DNA of 14,171 bases from JBFGWM01 sp041588495 (lineage in GTDB: Bacteria > Pseudomonadota > Gammaproteobacteria > Pseudomonadales > JBFGWM01): the NCBI GenBank assembly GCA_041588495.1, contig JBFGWM010000047.1, positions 1-14,171 on the forward strand, in the 5' to 3' direction. The notes under the pieces were generated by a model that saw only the letters and a list, made by a program, of their open reading frames with translations, had not been told where the DNA came from and did not search any database. A program made the translations under genes and the position numbers. Below, piece by piece: positions 6,416 through 12,728 of the stretch (the stretch's first letter is position 1; each line of letters begins with the position of its first letter).

Positions 6416-7657
6416 ATGAACGGTACCGCCAATCCCGCGAACCCGATCAGCGAACTGTTCTCCACGCAGCAGTTCATGCCCCACGGCCACTGCTTCCTGT
6501 GGAAACCCGAGTTGCTGTGGGTGCATGTCGTCTCCGATACCCTGATCGCGGCGGCCTACGCCTCCATTCCCGCCGCCCTGATCTACTTCGTCCTCAAGCG
6601 CAAGGACCTGCAATTCGAGTGGATTTTCATCCTCTTCGGCATCTTCATCCTGACCTGCGGCGGCACCCACCTGATGGCCATTTACACGACCTGGGAGCCC
6701 AGTTACTACCTTTCAGGCCTGGTGAAGCTGGTGTGCGCCGCGGCATCGGTGGGTACCGCGATCGCCCTGTGGCCAATGATCCCGAAACTGCTGGCCCTGC
6801 CCAGCCCGACCCAGTTGCGCACCGCCAACGCCTCGCTCGCCATCGAGATCGAGGAGCACCACGAGGCCCGCGAACGGCTGGCGGAGCAGACCGAACAACT
6901 GCGCGAGGCCAACGCGAAGCTGCGTGAGTCGAACCAGCACCTCGACGAGTTCACCTCGGTGGTTGCCCACGACCTGCAGGAGCCGGTGCGCAAGATCATC
7001 TCCTACGGCGAACTGCTTGCCGATACCTATGGGGAGGAGATCCCGGATCCGGTCCGCGACAAGCTGCAGCGCATGGTCAACGCGTCCAACCGCATGCAGC
7101 AACTGATCAATGACCTGCTCACCTACGCGCGCATGACCAGCCGAGATCTGCAGTTCGAACCGGTGGCCATCGGCAAGGTTGTTGAGGAAGTGGCGGAAAA
7201 CCTGGACGCCAGGATCCAGGCCAGCGGGGGCGAGATCCGGATGACCACGCCGATGCCGACCATCGACGCCGACCAAACCTGCATGTGGCAGCTGTTCCAG
7301 AACATCGTGGGTAACGGACTCAAGTTCCACCGTGAGAACGTGCCGCCGATCGTCGAGGTCAGCGCGGAACGCCTGCCGGGAAAAGACGACGCGGCGCCCG
7401 TTTGCTGGAAATTCACTGTCTCCGACAATGGGATCGGCATCCCCGAGGAGTACCGGGAACGGATCTTCGAAACCTTCATGCGCCTGCACGGACGCAGCAA
7501 GTTCGAGGGGACGGGGATCGGCCTTTCAGTGTGCAAGAACGTGGTGGAACGGCACGGCGGCCGCATCGAAGTCGACAGCGTCGGGAACGAGGGCACCATC
7601 ATCTCGATCATCCTGCCGGAAACGCAGGCGAAGAGAAAAAAGAAACTGCTTGCCTGA
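6416..7657 (+). CDS. Membrane histidine kinase with ETR1-like (ethylene/copper-binding) sensor domain
   Basis: A 413-residue kinase. Residues about 34-125 form three membrane helices resembling the plant ethylene receptor ETR1 sensor domain. D41, Y48, P52, I78, C81 and H85 match ETR1 D25, Y32, P36, I62, C65 and H69 with a constant offset of 16. C81 and H85 in CGGTHL correspond to the Cu(I) ligands. A PHGHC motif precedes helix 1. Residues 136-178 are a coiled coil. HisKA has phospho-acceptor H185 (FTSVVAHDLQEP). HATPase_c has the N-box (FQNIVGNGLKF, 295-304), G1 DNGIGIP (337-343) and G2 GTGIGL (365-370). There is no GAF or receiver domain. The start is supported by GGAG at 6404-6407, 8 nt upstream, in AT-rich DNA. 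No response regulator lies in the window. The ligand (ethylene, copper or another small molecule) is inference. Confidence 0.9.
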   Translation: MNGTANPANPISELFSTQQFMPHGHCFLWKPELLWVHVVSDTLIAAAYASIPAALIYFVLKRKDLQFEWIFILFGIFILTCGGTHLMAIYTTWEPSYYLSGLVKLVCAAASVGTAIALWPMIPKLLALPSPTQLRTANASLAIEIEEHHEARERLAEQTEQLREANAKLRESNQHLDEFTSVVAHDLQEPVRKIISYGELLADTYGEEIPDPVRDKLQRMVNASNRMQQLINDLLTYARMTSRDLQFEPVAIGKVVEEVAENLDARIQASGGEIRMTTPMPTIDADQTCMWQLFQNIVGNGLKFHRENVPPIVEVSAERLPGKDDAAPVCWKFTVSDNGIGIPEEYRERIFETFMRLHGRSKFEGTGIGLSVCKNVVERHGGRIEVDSVGNEGTIISIILPETQAKRKKKLLA

Positions 7658-7664
7658 ACCGCCT

Positions 7665-9668
7665 TCAGGAGCCGGCGCGAGCCGGTTCCGCTCCCGACTC
7701 CTCGGCCTCGGGGGGCATGACAATGGACGTGTTGACCACCCCGACCATGCAGTTCTTGCCCTGCTCCTTGGCGGTTGCGAGGGCGCTGGTGGCTTCCTCG
7801 ATGAGGATGTCCCGGGCGATGCCCGTATACGGCTGCGCGGTGGCGACGCCGATACTCACGGTGAGAATGTCACCGGTGCTGGATCCCTTGTGGGTGATAC
7901 CCAGTGACCGGATCCGGTCCATGATCTGTTCGGCGACGAACCGCGATCCGTCCTCATCGGTATCCGCCAGCACCAGCCCGAATTCCTCGGAGCCCAGACG
8001 CGCGACGATGTCCCCCGGCCGGTACACGCCGTGGGACAGGTCCAGGGCGATCTGGCGCAGCACCTCGTCGCCCTGCGGGTGGCCGTAGATCTCGTTGTAC
8101 ATCGCGAAATCGTCGATATCCACGAGAACCACCGAAAGCGGGGTACCGTAGCGGACCGCCCGGTGCCATTCCTGCTGGTAGAAATTGTTGAAGCGGCGCA
8201 GGTTGGCGATCCCGGTCAGTGCGTCCGCAGAGGACAGCTTGTCCAGTTCATGACGGGCCTCGGCGAGGTCCTGGTGGGCGACGCGAAGTTCGTCCTCGAG
8301 CTGGCGTCGCTCGCTGATGTCGCGCAGGTGCACGGCGACCGTGTTGTCGTGTTCACTGGACGCCGCGTTCCATTCCACCCAGCGATAGGTGCCGTCGGCG
8401 CGCTGCATCCTGCAGTCGAAGGTGAGAACGGTTTCCGAGGTCTCCAGCAGCTTGGCGAAGCCCTGGCGGGCCTCGTCGCGGTCGTTGGGGTGGACCAGGT
8501 CCAGGCACGGCATCTCGAACAGGTCGTCGCTGTCGTAACCGAGCAGGTGCGACCATGAATGGTTGAAACGGAGCAGGGTGCCATCGAGATCCAGCAACCC
8601 GAGCATGTCAGGGGAAATCTGGAAAAAGCGGTCGGTCTCCTTGCGCTCCATCTGCAGGGTGAGCGTGCGACCGATGCCGTTGGCCATGATCTCCAGGGCC
8701 TCGACATCCTGTTCCGTGAATGGCTCGTCGCGCGGTTCGCGGGAAAAGAAGTTGATCGATCCGTAGAGCATGCCGTCGACCCAGATCGGTGCCCCGAAAT
8801 AGGTGTGGGCCGGCAACCCGCAATGCCCGCGCAGGCTGCTGAATTCCGTGTCCTCGCGCACGTTGCTCGTGTGGATGGAATGCTTGAACCGGATCACCTG
8901 CGAACAATAGGTCTGGTCGAGATTGAAGCGGGCTCCGAGCAGCGACCCCTTGTCCTCGCCCTCGACCGCCAGCACGGTATACGCGCGCCCGTGAATGCGG
9001 CTGATGACCCCGGAGTGGGTGCCGAACATGCGCAGGCCGGCCGCCAGGTACGCGGAATAGATGCGTTCGATGTCCTGGCCCGGCGCCGCGAGCAGGTCGT
9101 GCAGCACCTTGAGATCGTTGGTGTAACTTTCCAGGTCGTTGGCGCTGACCGACCTGGAGTCCGGAAACGAGACTTCCGTATCCTGCCGGTCCAACGGCAC
9201 CGCGACGGGGCGACGGCGCACCTCGCGGGCCACCATCACCACGGAGACCACGTCGCCGCCCTTGCTCTTGACCGGCGTGAATACCGAGTCATACAGGCGC
9301 GTGCCGCCCTTGGTGCGCAGCTTGTGCACCGCATACACCCGCTCGCCCAGGTCGAGCGTCTTCCGCACGTAGGACTCGACCGCCCGCGAGGCATCCGCAC
9401 CCACCAGTTCCGCCAGCGACCGGACCGGGGACGTCGCGTCGTCGACTTCCATGGCCGTGGCCGCGGAATCATTGATATAGCTGATCGCCAGGTCGGGCTC
9501 GAACACCACGAACAGGTCATCCGACTGCTGGAAGTACGCGCTGAATTTTTCGAGAACGTAGTGGCTGGAACTGGCCGGGAACTCGCTGAGCACCCGCTGC
9601 ATTTCCGCCTTGAGATCGGATCCGGAATAGTCCTGCAGGACGGCTTCGAGTTTTTGCCTCAGATCCAT
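7665..9668 (-). CDS. PAS-GAF-PAS-GGDEF signalling protein (putative diguanylate cyclase)
   Basis: A 667-residue soluble protein. Domains in order: PAS (about 45-150), GAF (about 185-340), a second PAS/PAC (about 345-455, ending HLRDISERRQLEDEL), a short coiled coil (455-480) and GGDEF (about 480-645). The cyclase domain keeps the metal-binding aspartate in VDIDDF (D517), the YGHPQGDEVL segment, and the inhibitory I-site RPGD (550-553) five residues before the signature. The signature itself reads GSEEF (559-563) rather than GG(D/E)EF, so synthesis of c-di-GMP is likely but not certain. No transmembrane segment is visible, so it senses cytoplasmic signals through PAS/GAF. The start at 9668 has only a weak ribosome binding site. 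It converges on the ETR1-like kinase (7-nt gap) and diverges from the polysaccharide deacetylase. Confidence 0.92.
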   Translation of the reverse strand: MDLRQKLEAVLQDYSGSDLKAEMQRVLSEFPASSSHYVLEKFSAYFQQSDDLFVVFEPDLAISYINDSAATAMEVDDATSPVRSLAELVGADASRAVESYVRKTLDLGERVYAVHKLRTKGGTRLYDSVFTPVKSKGGDVVSVVMVAREVRRRPVAVPLDRQDTEVSFPDSRSVSANDLESYTNDLKVLHDLLAAPGQDIERIYSAYLAAGLRMFGTHSGVISRIHGRAYTVLAVEGEDKGSLLGARFNLDQTYCSQVIRFKHSIHTSNVREDTEFSSLRGHCGLPAHTYFGAPIWVDGMLYGSINFFSREPRDEPFTEQDVEALEIMANGIGRTLTLQMERKETDRFFQISPDMLGLLDLDGTLLRFNHSWSHLLGYDSDDLFEMPCLDLVHPNDRDEARQGFAKLLETSETVLTFDCRMQRADGTYRWVEWNAASSEHDNTVAVHLRDISERRQLEDELRVAHQDLAEARHELDKLSSADALTGIANLRRFNNFYQQEWHRAVRYGTPLSVVLVDIDDFAMYNEIYGHPQGDEVLRQIALDLSHGVYRPGDIVARLGSEEFGLVLADTDEDGSRFVAEQIMDRIRSLGITHKGSSTGDILTVSIGVATAQPYTGIARDILIEEATSALATAKEQGKNCMVGVVNTSIVMPPEAEESGAEPARAGS
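7668..7689 (+). terminator. Hairpin with GCGA tetraloop between convergent kinase and GGDEF genes
   Basis: GGAGCCGGC (7668-7676) and GCCGGTTCC (7681-7689) pair over 9 bp with one G-U wobble, closing a GNRA-type GCGA loop. It starts 11 nt after the kinase stop and overlaps the last codons of the minus-strand GGDEF gene. There is no T-run, so the terminator role is plausible but unproven. Confidence 0.4.
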
Positions 9669-9740
9669 TACAAGATTTCACTCACAATACGGGTGGGCGG
9701 GACAACGAAACCACCGGGAACGGGTTACTGTCCTATCATG

Positions 9741-9762
9741 GTTAGAGTAGCAGCTATCTAAC
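9741..9762. promoter_or_regulatory. Near-perfect palindrome upstream of the polysaccharide deacetylase
   Basis: GTTAGA-G-TAGC and GCTA-TCTAAC are arms around a central A, with a single unpaired G on the left side. It lies in a short AT-rich stretch of the 102-bp gap between the divergent GGDEF and deacetylase genes and ends 8 bp before the ATG at 9771. It could be an operator for a dimeric regulator of either gene. A TATCAT hexamer (9734-9739) next to it is a possible -10, without a clear -35. Confidence 0.4.
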
Positions 9763-9770
9763 GGTGCCGC

Positions 9771-11021
9771 ATGGCAAAATCCCCGCTTTTGCGCCCGTCG
9801 GACAGGCCCATCCGACCGCCGGTGACACGCGCCGGACCCGCCCTCCTGAAGCCGCCATGCAGACGCGCGGATACGGCCTGTCGACCACCCGATGCGACCG
9901 TCTCGCGCGGCTCTGACCGGTGCCGCCCTGGCGCCCGGATCGGCGTGCTGATCGCACTGCTGGCAGCGCTGACCGCCGCCGCCGCACCCGCCACAGAGCC
10001 GCCCGGCCACGCGGTGATCCTCGTGTATCATCACGTCGCGGAATCCACGCCACGGGTCACCAGCGTGACGCCCGCGGAGTTTCGCAACCAGCTGGATCAC
10101 ATCGAGAAAGCCGGCTTCCGGGTGTGGGGACTCGACCGCGTGGCCCATGCGCTCCGCGAGCGCGCACCGATCCCGGACCGCACGATCGCCATCACCTTCG
10201 ACGACGCCTACGCCTCGGTGTACACCGAGGCGTGGCCCATGCTGCGCCGCCGCGGCTGGCCATTCACCGTGTTCGTCAACACGGAAGGCGTGGAGCGCGG
10301 CTACCGGAACCTGCTCACCTGGGCACAGATGCGCGAGATGAGCCGTGGCGGCGCGATCATCGCCAATCACACCCACACCCACGGCCACATGGTCCGGCGC
10401 CGCGACGGCGAGTCGAAGCGGGACTGGCTGGAACGCCAGGAACTGGAAATCCGCCGCAGCGAGGCGTTGCTCACCGAACATGTCTACGGGCCCGCCAAAC
10501 TGCGCTCGCGCATGCTGTTCGCCTACCCCTACGGCGAACACGAACGCGAACTCAGGAAGCTCGTGGAACGCCTGGGCTACACCGGGTTCGGCCAGCATTC
10601 CGGACCGGCCGGCCCATGGTCTTCGCTGCAGGCGCTGCCGCGCTTTCCGGTCGCCGGACCCTACGCCGATCCCGCCGAGTTCGCGATCCGCCTGGCCAGC
10701 CTCCCCCTGCCGGTACGGCGCCTGTCCCCGGAAGACACCATCCTGCCGCCGGGCGACAGCCATGCGCGACTCGAAATCGTGCTCGACGACTCGGTGACAG
10801 TCCCGCGCAACCTCAATTGTTTCGCCACCGGACAGGGCGCCATCCCGGTCGAGCGAACCGCGGAAAAACCGCCCACGTTCCGCGTACAGGCACTGCTGCC
10901 CCCCGGACCCGGCCGCACCAAGTACAACTGCACGGCGAGGGAGCCGGTGTCAGGGCGATTCTACTGGCACTCGGTGACGTGGATCCGGCCCAACCCCGAC
11001 GGCAGCTGGTACCGGGAATAA
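9771..11021 (+). CDS. Exported polysaccharide deacetylase (NodB domain, CE4 family)
   Basis: A 416-residue CE4-type deacetylase, expected to remove N-acetyl groups from an extracytoplasmic glycan. The NodB domain (about 82-300) shows the opening motif AVILVYHHVAE, the catalytic/metal motif TFDD (142-145), the metal motif HTHTH (H200, H204) and FAYPYGEH (250-257). The C-terminal part (about 335-416) looks like a small beta-domain with two cysteines (C350, C387) and ends WIRPNPDGSWYRE. The hydrophobic segment VLIALLAALTAAAAPA (59-74) is a signal peptide or anchor, but it begins unusually late after an Arg/Pro-rich stretch. The true start may be an internal GTG (for example 9822), although no start has a good ribosome binding site. 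It diverges from the GGDEF gene, suggesting a role in c-di-GMP-linked exopolysaccharide (inference), and converges with bax, 4 bp apart. Confidence 0.85.
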   Translation: MAKSPLLRPSDRPIRPPVTRAGPALLKPPCRRADTACRPPDATVSRGSDRCRPGARIGVLIALLAALTAAAAPATEPPGHAVILVYHHVAESTPRVTSVTPAEFRNQLDHIEKAGFRVWGLDRVAHALRERAPIPDRTIAITFDDAYASVYTEAWPMLRRRGWPFTVFVNTEGVERGYRNLLTWAQMREMSRGGAIIANHTHTHGHMVRRRDGESKRDWLERQELEIRRSEALLTEHVYGPAKLRSRMLFAYPYGEHERELRKLVERLGYTGFGQHSGPAGPWSSLQALPRFPVAGPYADPAEFAIRLASLPLPVRRLSPEDTILPPGDSHARLEIVLDDSVTVPRNLNCFATGQGAIPVERTAEKPPTFRVQALLPPGPGRTKYNCTAREPVSGRFYWHSVTWIRPNPDGSWYRE

Positions 11022-11025
11022 GGGC

Positions 11026-11805
11026 TCAGGCCTCCAGCTCGTTGGCAATGATCATGGCCTGGATTTCTCGCACGTAGGCCGCGCCGCGGCCGGAATAGGC
11101 GGTCAGTCCCTCGGCCAGGCGCACCCCGGACAACGGCTCGCCCCGGCGACGCGACTCCGCGCGCAGGCGCCGCATCGGCGCATAAGCCGGGTGACTGTTG
11201 AGATTGTGCAGGTAGCTGCGCACCGACTCGCGTACCGAGTCGAAGCTCTCGACCTCGTAGGTCGCGCCCTCCGGCCGGCGCCGGGGCACGATGCCGCAGC
11301 CGGGATCGAAGCACCACTCGCCAAAAAAATTCCTGCCATTCACCGCGAACCTCGAAGTGCCCCATGCCGACTCGTTGGCCGCCTGCGCGAGGGCAAGGGA
11401 CTCGGGAATGATGTCGACCTTGTGCAGCAGGTCGTCGATGATTTCCAGGGAACCGCGGGTCGCCCGGGGCACCCGGTAGGTACGCGCCAGGGCCCGCACC
11501 CGGTCCTCGTCAGCGGCCGGCAACACGCCCTTTTTCTCGTGGCGTTCGCGCAATTCCAGCAGTTCCCCGCGCAGCGCCAGCAGCGCCTCGTTCTCGGCCC
11601 GCACGATCGGACGCAGGTAATCGAAGAACGTCTCCTTGCGCAACTGTGCATCGGGAATCACCTTGAACTCGGGCGGCGGCGGTGGCGGTGGCGGCGGGGG
11701 TTCCGGCGTCAGCAGCGCCCGGTAGGTGACCAGGGCCATGGCGGCGAATGTGAAGTTCAGGGCCAGCGCAACCGTGAACAGCCACCTGCGCGCGGCGCGC
11801 TTCAT
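11026..11805 (-). CDS. Bax-like membrane-anchored glucosaminidase-domain protein
   Basis: A 259-residue protein with an N-terminal membrane anchor (residues 8-28), a run of ten prolines (36-45), then a charged helical region and a GH73-type glucosaminidase domain (about 120-255) as in E. coli Bax. Key stretches are SLALAQAANESAWGTSRFA (137-155), with the likely catalytic Glu145; NFFGEWCFDPGCGIVPRRR, with a probable disulfide C165-C170; and VRSYLHNLNSHPAY. It should act on peptidoglycan from the periplasmic face of the inner membrane, with the proline run as a rigid spacer. The start at 11805 is chosen because GGAGG lies 9 nt upstream (complement near 11815-11819). The longer open frame to 11898 adds 31 residues of non-family sequence. 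It converges with the polysaccharide deacetylase. Confidence 0.9.
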   Translation of the reverse strand: MKRAARRWLFTVALALNFTFAAMALVTYRALLTPEPPPPPPPPPPEFKVIPDAQLRKETFFDYLRPIVRAENEALLALRGELLELRERHEKKGVLPAADEDRVRALARTYRVPRATRGSLEIIDDLLHKVDIIPESLALAQAANESAWGTSRFAVNGRNFFGEWCFDPGCGIVPRRRPEGATYEVESFDSVRESVRSYLHNLNSHPAYAPMRRLRAESRRRGEPLSGVRLAEGLTAYSGRGAAYVREIQAMIIANELEA

Positions 11806-11897
11806 TTCGCGGCGCCTCCGTTGCCAGGATCCCGGCTGGCACCGTACCCCGGTCGGGATCTCGCCACGGCCAATCCCGGGCGCCGAATCCGGCGCCA

Positions 11898-11927
11898 AAA
11901 GTTTCCACAGTTTCTGTGGACAACTTT
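11898..11927. repeat. Inverted repeat containing DnaA-box-like sequences
   Basis: AAAGTTTCCACAG (11898-11910) and CTGTGGACAACTTT (11914-11927) are near-perfect reverse complements around TTT, with one extra base in the right arm. The right arm read on the minus strand contains TTGTCCACA, eight of nine matches to the E. coli DnaA box TTATCCACA. The left arm contains GTTTCCACA, seven of nine. It lies about 93 bp upstream of the bax start, so it could instead be a bax operator. Confidence 0.4.
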
Positions 11928-12033
11928 GGGGATATTCCTTGGCAAAGTGCTTTTCAGCCCTGTGTTTTCGGGCACTCTTCCACCCCTGCGCGCAAATTAA
12001 TCGAAACTAGAACACTATATTTTTCAACCACTT

Positions 12034-12105
12034 GCCAACTTATATCAATAGCTTAGGAGAGTTTATTAATCCTAGGCTTCAGGAAGTTGGCCGAATTTGC
12101 CAATT
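12034..12105. other. Long foldable element with two competing stems
   Basis: The outer arms GCCAACTT (12034-12041) and AAGTTGGC (12084-12091) are exact complements. Nested inside, AGCTTAGGA (12050-12058) pairs with TCCTAGGCT (12070-12078) over 9 bp with one G-U, leaving an 11-nt AT-rich loop. The 3' outer arm can instead pair with GCCAATT (12099-12105) across a 7-nt loop. This arrangement resembles a switchable leader, a small RNA or a terminator region for pilZ, but no gene lies immediately downstream on the plus strand. Function and transcribed strand are unknown. Confidence 0.35.
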
Positions 12106-12260
12106 GTGTACAACCCCCTGCGAGCCGCGTGGCGCACCCGGCACCCCGGTTCCGGCGCGCCGGGCCGGTGCATGACGCCTTTCTCCGTTGACCCCGCAAG
12201 GCCCTCGCGCCGCAGCCACATACCCATTGTGAATCAATGATTTCCGGCAACACAGGCGGA

Positions 12261-12539
12261 TCAGAGGTAGGCACAGCCGATGCCCTCGCGGGTACTGCGC
12301 ATGACCCGTACCTCGACGATCGGCGCGTCCCCGGTCCCCAGTCCCACGACCTGGATGCGCAGGATGTGACCAATCGGGGGGTGGGGCTGATCCATGACCA
12401 GGAACACCCCACCATCGGAGATGTCCCGCGTCCGGAGGCACAGGGGTTCGGCGCTATCATCAAGCACCATCACGGTGACGCACAGCGGTGTGCGAACCGC
12501 GCGTCGCTGGCTCTGACTACCGTCTTCGCCCGCTACCAT
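12261..12539 (-). CDS. Single-domain PilZ protein (c-di-GMP receptor)
   Basis: A 92-residue stand-alone PilZ domain. Both c-di-GMP-binding motifs are present: the RRxxR box in QRRAVR (R12, R13, R16) and the D/NxSxxG box in RDISDGG (D39, S41, G44). The family end GIGCAYL is also present. Such proteins bind cyclic di-GMP and pass the signal to a protein partner that controls motility, pili or exopolysaccharide. The ATG at 12539 follows a G-rich stretch of uncertain value as a ribosome binding site. It is monocistronic in view, divergent from hppD, and 2.6 kb from the GGDEF gene, whose product could supply its ligand (inference). Confidence 0.88.
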   Translation of the reverse strand: MVAGEDGSQSQRRAVRTPLCVTVMVLDDSAEPLCLRTRDISDGGVFLVMDQPHPPIGHILRIQVVGLGTGDAPIVEVRVMRSTREGIGCAYL

Positions 12540-12560
12540 TCGCCCCCCCGGCCCAGGCCG

Positions 12561-12660
12561 GTTACAAGTATCCGAATTTTATAAAAACTTATAGCACGGG
12601 AATGAAAAGTTATATGTCAGGCGGAAACCCGGATCGCTCAGAATTCGTCCATAATCTTTA
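12561..12660. promoter_or_regulatory. AT-rich divergent promoter region of pilZ and hppD
   Basis: An AT-rich island between pilZ and hppD contains the palindrome TTTTATAAAA and two direct repeats AAACTTATA (12585-12593) and AAAGTTATA (12606-12614), 21 bp apart, about two helical turns. Possible -10 hexamers are TATAAG on the minus strand and CATAAT (12650-12655) on the plus strand. No good -35 pairs with either. This is where promoters and regulator sites for both genes are expected. Confidence 0.4.
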
Positions 12661-12728
12661 GAAGCGTGTGATCATTTTTTGTGCGGCCCGGGCCGATCCG
12701 GGTCACCACGGGGCACGAGGGCCAGTCC

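Larger units (their letters stand above)
11806..12260. other. Non-coding region with palindromes and AT-rich DNA between bax and pilZ
   Basis: This 455-bp stretch has no supportable gene. From left to right it holds the bax leader, a DnaA-box-like inverted repeat (11898-11927), an AT-rich core (about 11990-12080), a long foldable element (12034-12105), and a GC-rich part with the perfect palindrome CCGGCGCGCCGG (12152-12163). The last may help terminate pilZ transcription on the minus strand, but no T-run follows. AT content in the core is far above the surrounding DNA. Confidence 0.6.

Noticed and set aside
8559..9761. Plus-strand open frame of 400 codons opposite the GGDEF gene
   Set aside because: It is antisense to well-recognised PAS and GAF coding sequence and has no motif of its own.
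9678..10763. Minus-strand open frame of 361 codons opposite the polysaccharide deacetylase
   Set aside because: The plus-strand product has an intact NodB domain, and the antisense product is low-complexity without a recognisable family.
11890..12110. Chromosomal replication origin
   Set aside because: Only one good DnaA-box-like match is present and no origin-associated genes are nearby. It is kept only as a possible DnaA-binding site.
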